Of a stretch of 64,000 nucleotides of DNA, positions 59,442 to 64,000 are shown piece after piece. Location: assembly GCA_037576195.1 (NCBI GenBank), contig CM075104.1, positions 14,958,211 through 15,022,210 on the forward strand. Reading direction: 5' to 3'. How positions within the stretch are numbered: the first letter of the stretch is position 1; each line of letters opens with the position of its first letter. Source of the stretch: Phytoseiulus persimilis (lineage: Eukaryota; Arthropoda; Arachnida; Mesostigmata; Phytoseiidae). The position numbers were made by a program, and so were the translations under genes. The notes below the pieces were generated by a model. That model was not told the DNA's origin. It was given only the letters and a program-made list of their open reading frames with translations, and made no database searches.

Positions 59442-62400
59442 CGACACGAGTTCCGACCGCTCCAGCACTGTCGGGAGGCTCCGCCACCGCCGGGGATGGT
59501 CGGCTTGGGTACTGCAAGGACGAGCTTCGCAGTACCTTCCCATCAGGAAGTCTGAAATACGGCTAAGTCGCTTAACCGTAGCTTGCTGATACTCAAGCGG
59601 ACCCTTCTTCGAAACTCGCGAAACCGACCACCGCTACGTCTTCTATTACTACTTCTACAACCATCTCCGCCGCCGCCGCCGCCAAACGAACGAGAATCGA
59701 TTCCTCCCGAAACCAGTTGATGGGTTATGAGCGTTCTCGTTCGACCAGGTGCCTTAACTAACTAGTCGCGATCTCAAGCAAACTCTTTCCGTTCATCACC
59801 ACGTTTGCCTTCATCATCGACGAATCAAAATGGGAAGGAAATTAACGCGAAACGTAAACCACGTGACCGTTGATCGATCAATCAGTTCATCAATCGATCA
59901 ATCAATCAATCAATCAGCGATTGAAACCCGTTTGTTCATCGACTTTTCCTGGGAGTTTTGCAACTCGGCTATAACAAACCATTAGACAGCCAGTTATTGT
60001 TGTCCAATTACCGTCCGCTGGTCCTGTCGCCATTGTACAAAAGACGGAGCTGCGGATGATAGAGTTGATAACGTCACAAAACCGGAAGTTATGTCCGCGA
60101 ACGTGACTGTCAACTCTTCGCCTGATCATCATTCGTTGATTTATTCGATCAATCGATTCAACACTCATCATCGACTCATTGTTTCACGCTGTGGTCGCCG
60201 CGATGACCACAGCCGTTATCATCGTCACTGTCTTCATCTCCATTGTCACCGTCAAGCTCATCGTCATCGCGATGACGAGTCCAATCGCCTCAAACCTGCC
60301 TAACTGCCTGCAATGCCCTGTGTTGTCATGCCTCCTTCTATAGTCTCATCAGCCGAACGAATTTTCAATGTCAGGAACGCGCGTCAAGAGCTACTCTGTC
60401 AGCAGCACCGACTGACCGAACCAATTGCGAACCAATTCTGCCAGAGCGGACCACGAATTGAGCGCGACTTATTCTGTTGAATCGTGTCGAGTCGGAAAGA
60501 AACCTGCCGTTATAGCTCCTAACAATCAGTTCGACCGGTTACCGTTCTCAACAAGTCAACGCTCACTCTTCGCGACTTCCTGCCGCCTTGATCCGACCCC
60601 CAAACTTCGACCACATTCAACGATGAGTAAAGCGCGCAGGAAGAGCACGAAGAATGGGAGAAGGGAAAAATCCGCGCAAGTAACGCCCGCGCCGAAAAGC
60701 GTCAAGCGTACAACGAGACGACGCTCACGGATCGGGAAGATTTTAATACACAAACGTTCGAGACGGAGCGCTCTTCGAAGAGTTTCCGTGAAATCAAACT
60801 TTCCACCTCCCCTCGTCTGATTTCCTCCTGTTTTAGAGGCCTGACCTCTCAGAACCCAAGTCTGCGGTTCGCGGGAGCGCACCCGCAACTCGATTATGCG
60901 TGATTCGACCCTGACGCAGAACTTTGATCATTTTCCGTCGATCGTCGCCCTCGTCGTTGTCGTCGACCTCGTCGTCATCGACGATCGGTCGGCCGATCAA
61001 TGTTCCTGCGAATTATCACTGTTACTCTTGAATTTGTACCTGCCCTGAGAAAGATTTCAAAGTGATCGAAGCGAAGCGACTGCTAATGTCCTGGCTCAGC
61101 AGTTAGCACCACCGAGCGCTGCTACAACGTTCTTATTTTGACGGAAGCATGTTTGGACGGAAGCTAACCGTAGCGACTACCTATCATGACCGCGATCAAG
61201 ACCCGATCGAAATCATCGTTCAGTTGTCGACAACGTTCGAGTTGTTTTACCGAAACAAACAAATGTAGAAAAAGTGCGCCATTCCGAAACAGAAACCACT
61301 GGGGTGTCACCGGTCACGAGAGAGAACCGGGATTCGGCTGAAGAACTGAAGTTTTCGAAGAACTTCAGAGGATCCCGAGTCCGGCAGGCCGCGTGGCCTC
61401 TCTGGCATCCGGAAGACACCTCAGATGATCGTTGAAGTTTCTCACGTTCGCCTCAAATTACTTTTCCTGCATTGAACGTTTTCAATGGAGTTTACACCGA
61501 AACGACATGAAGATGATCATGAGCTGAATACAAAGCGACTCAATTACCAAGTTTCCGATCGATTCGGCAGCCTGGCCGACGATTCCAAGCGACATCGAAT
61601 GAAACTCTGGAGCCAACAAAAACGCAGCCGAAAAAACCGATTCAGAAAGCAACAAAAGATGGAAGAGCGATCTTCCCGTTTCATCGCAGATCACCTACTC
61701 CAGAACGAGCGGCGTGAGTCTCTTAGTCTATCTTCCAATCACCAACGTCAACATCAAAAGCCCGTGAGGACTGTTTAACGGTCTGCGACGACTGGGAGCA
61801 AGAGTCGGTACCTCCACCTCGATCGGAGCAAACGAACCGATGGAAACAAAATCACGCCCTCGAGGTCCTCGAGCGGAGTAGAAGCGGTCGGATGAATGCA
61901 CGAGGAAAACTACAAACCAACACCTCCGAGACTCGATCGATCGATGTTTCCCCAATGAAACCAACAACCAATCGACCAGCAAACGAAGCATCGGCCCGTC
62001 GGCCGCAGCTCGGTGTTCTCGGTGTCCGCCAGCCTCGAACAGCCGAAGGGGCGCCGAGGACTCATTTGGAACAGCGGGGAAATCATTACGGTCATCTCGT
62101 CGAAACCACGCGAATTAACCACTGAAAGAGAGAGCTACACACAATGGAAACCCATGTTCTACGTCTACTACAACTACAACTACCCATCATCTACTGTATC
62201 TGTCGACACTTTTGAATCGAATCAATTCCAAGTTAAACGTTGTCGTCTTCTTCTTCTTGTTCTACACCGTGTTCGTCGCCGCCGACGAGCCACACAAACC
62301 CGTAGCTCCACACGGGCGAAATTCACTCGCAAAAAGAAGCAGAAGACAAAGAGTGTCATTTGTTCAAACTCTGCCGTCGATGTCGTCCTCCTACTCCTCC

Positions 62401-64000
62401 TCCTACTCCCGCTGCTGCTGGCAAACTTTGAACGATGTGGGAAAGCACTGCCCAGAATGATTCAGTCGGGGAACTCGCCGCACTTCGACCGAGAAAACAA
62501 CCAATCAGTCCGTTGCTCAGAAAACATTCACAGTTTTGAGCGTCCTCGAATTTTCTCATCTTCCGTTCGCGGCAACCGGCTCGACGTGAAACGAGCGTCG
62601 CTATGTGCCGTGCGATTGTTGCAACGTTCAAGTGTTTATACAACCAAGGGGAAGACGCCTGCGCTGTCCTAAATCTACAAACTCCTAGCTTGTTTCGTCC
62701 GGGTCACCAAGGCGAAGGACAACCCAACACTGCCAATCCCTCCGCGACGGCGCTGTACGAGCTTCCAAGAGCGTCGTCGCGGACAGAGACCGAGCGATTC
62801 GGCGGGCCTTCCCCGGGCGTTTGTCAGCATCGTTCAATGATCAACCCCCGACTGCGTTATGCTCCCCGCATCGAGTTCATTCGGAACGCGCAGCAGTGTG
62901 GAATGGTCGATAAGAAGGAAGGGAGTTCCTCGAATCAAGGACTCCGTTCCACAGCTTCCCGATTCACGCCGCCTTTCGCGAGCTGTAAGAGACGACTGTG
63001 GAACAAACTGTGGGTCAGTGAGCTCGTGATCGTAGACCGCCCGCCCGCCCACAACAGGGCTGACGCTCTGGAACGGCGGCTTTTCAGCTCACCTTTCCTA
63101 TCGAACAGGATGTTTACGTCTCACGCAGCGTCCGATCGGCCGATGAAAGGCGATGAGCCACATTCTACCCTGGCTGAAGCTCTGAAACGAATCACGCAGC
63201 GGAGTCCTCTATTTTTTCCGCATCGATGGAGATCCTCTCCAGCATCAGATTCACGACCATTCCACATGCGGTCTGAGTGTGAAACCTTGCTCCTCACGTT
63301 CGAAGTCGACATTCCATGCATTCGTGTACCCACCAACCCAAAAATCCAACCGCATCGGGCCACCGGCAGAGCCACTCATCGGAAAAAAAGCAAAACATGA
63401 AAAAGAAGGAGCGTAAATGTCAAAGAGAGAAGAAGATAACACGTTTGAGGTTTTCCATGATTTTCCGTTTCAAGCTTTCCGTGACTCCTTAGTACGTTGC
63501 TGACGGAAGATCTGACCCGTGGAAACTCGCCCAGCGCAAGTTTCCCGGAGCCTCAATGAAGAGTTAGCGGCCTCTTCTCTCCCTGAGGTGTTCCGAAGCC
63601 CGCGCGCTTCAACGGGAAAAGCTTCAACAACAGCAGCGGCCACGACAAAACCGATTCCGAGAGAAGGGAGAGCAGAGGCAACCGAAAAACGTGCCTGCGA
63701 TCAAGGTTTCGGATTTCTTGTCGGTGAAAAGCCGAGCCCGGAGCTCTGCGCCTCGGGGAGACGGCAAGATGGAGGCCTCCTCCATCATGTGCCAAATGAA
63801 ATTCAAATACAACGACAACAACAACAGCAGAGAAAAAGAAACAAAGACGACAACGACGTAGACGTCAGGAAAGACGCTGCATCGAATGATGGAGAAACGA
63901 CAACAACAACAACACCAACGACAAACGATCCAAACCACAAAAGACTGACAGGAGACAACTGACGACACATCACTCACGTTATGCGGACGCGTACGTGAGA
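59442..64000. other. Downstream region of the Inx2-like gene
   Basis: Presumed 3' UTR followed by noncoding sequence. I see no canonical AATAAA on the plus strand here, so the transcript end cannot be placed. It has simple repeats (ATCA run at 59894-59914, CGTCGT/CGACGA-rich patch near 60940-60990, CAA/ACG-rich patch near 63800-63930). A Lys/Arg-rich frame at 60425-60820 and frames at 61485-61778, 62013-62672, 62603-63400 and 63519-63962 show no domain. Confidence 0.4.
59894..59914 (+). repeat. (ATCA)n tract
   Basis: About five copies of ATCA/TCAA in the region after the innexin stop; a simple repeat. Confidence 0.75.

Noticed and set aside
60622-60820. Basic Lys/Arg-rich frame resembling a ribosomal or histone-like tail
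   Set aside because: Composition only; it lies downstream of the innexin with no conserved motif and no splice or promoter support.

Overview
This is nuclear DNA from an animal, most likely an arthropod. Two complete innexin genes (the invertebrate gap-junction family) sit in the same window as an EMSY homologue, COG2, a DNAJA1-type Hsp40 and MUS81. The genes are intron-poor: COG2, EMSY and both innexin coding regions are each read as one uninterrupted frame, DNAJA1 has two coding exons and MUS81 three. Intron-poor, compact genes with roughly balanced base composition would fit a chelicerate such as a mite. That placement is inference; the sequence alone does not name the species.

Layout. 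1-14.7 kb is a dense gene cluster: EMSY (+), COG2 (-, tail-to-tail with EMSY), DNAJA1 (-), MUS81 (+, head-to-head with DNAJA1 across 646 bp) and an innexin (-, tail-to-tail with MUS81). A few hundred bases between the MUS81 and innexin stops hold an unidentified coding-like fragment. 14.7-58.3 kb is a roughly 43.6 kb interval in which I recognise no conserved protein domain. It contains simple repeats, two long poly-C tracts, scattered TATA-like boxes, one small foldback or Mutator-like non-autonomous transposon at 50.26-50.99 kb, and patches of coding-like sequence broken by stops. 58.3-59.4 kb is an Inx2-like innexin (+), preceded by a trinucleotide-rich leader that lacks long stop-containing stretches in all three forward frames. 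59.4-64 kb is noncoding sequence with simple repeats, presumably 3' UTR and/or downstream intergenic DNA.

The genes serve separate housekeeping roles: transcription and repair-linked chromatin (EMSY), Golgi tethering (COG2), cytosolic chaperoning (DNAJA1), junction resolution (MUS81) and intercellular channels (innexins). The sequence shows three notable links or oddities. First, a textbook heat-shock element lies in the short DNAJA1/MUS81 divergent intergenic region. Second, the MUS81 protein is predicted at 884 residues, with a very long disordered insert that carries an acidic PLAxRL-type motif reminiscent of the partner protein EME1. Third, the two innexins are arranged head-to-head around a long gene-poor interval that could hold their shared or separate regulatory DNA. 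No CRISPR array, rRNA, tRNA or autonomous transposon was recognised.
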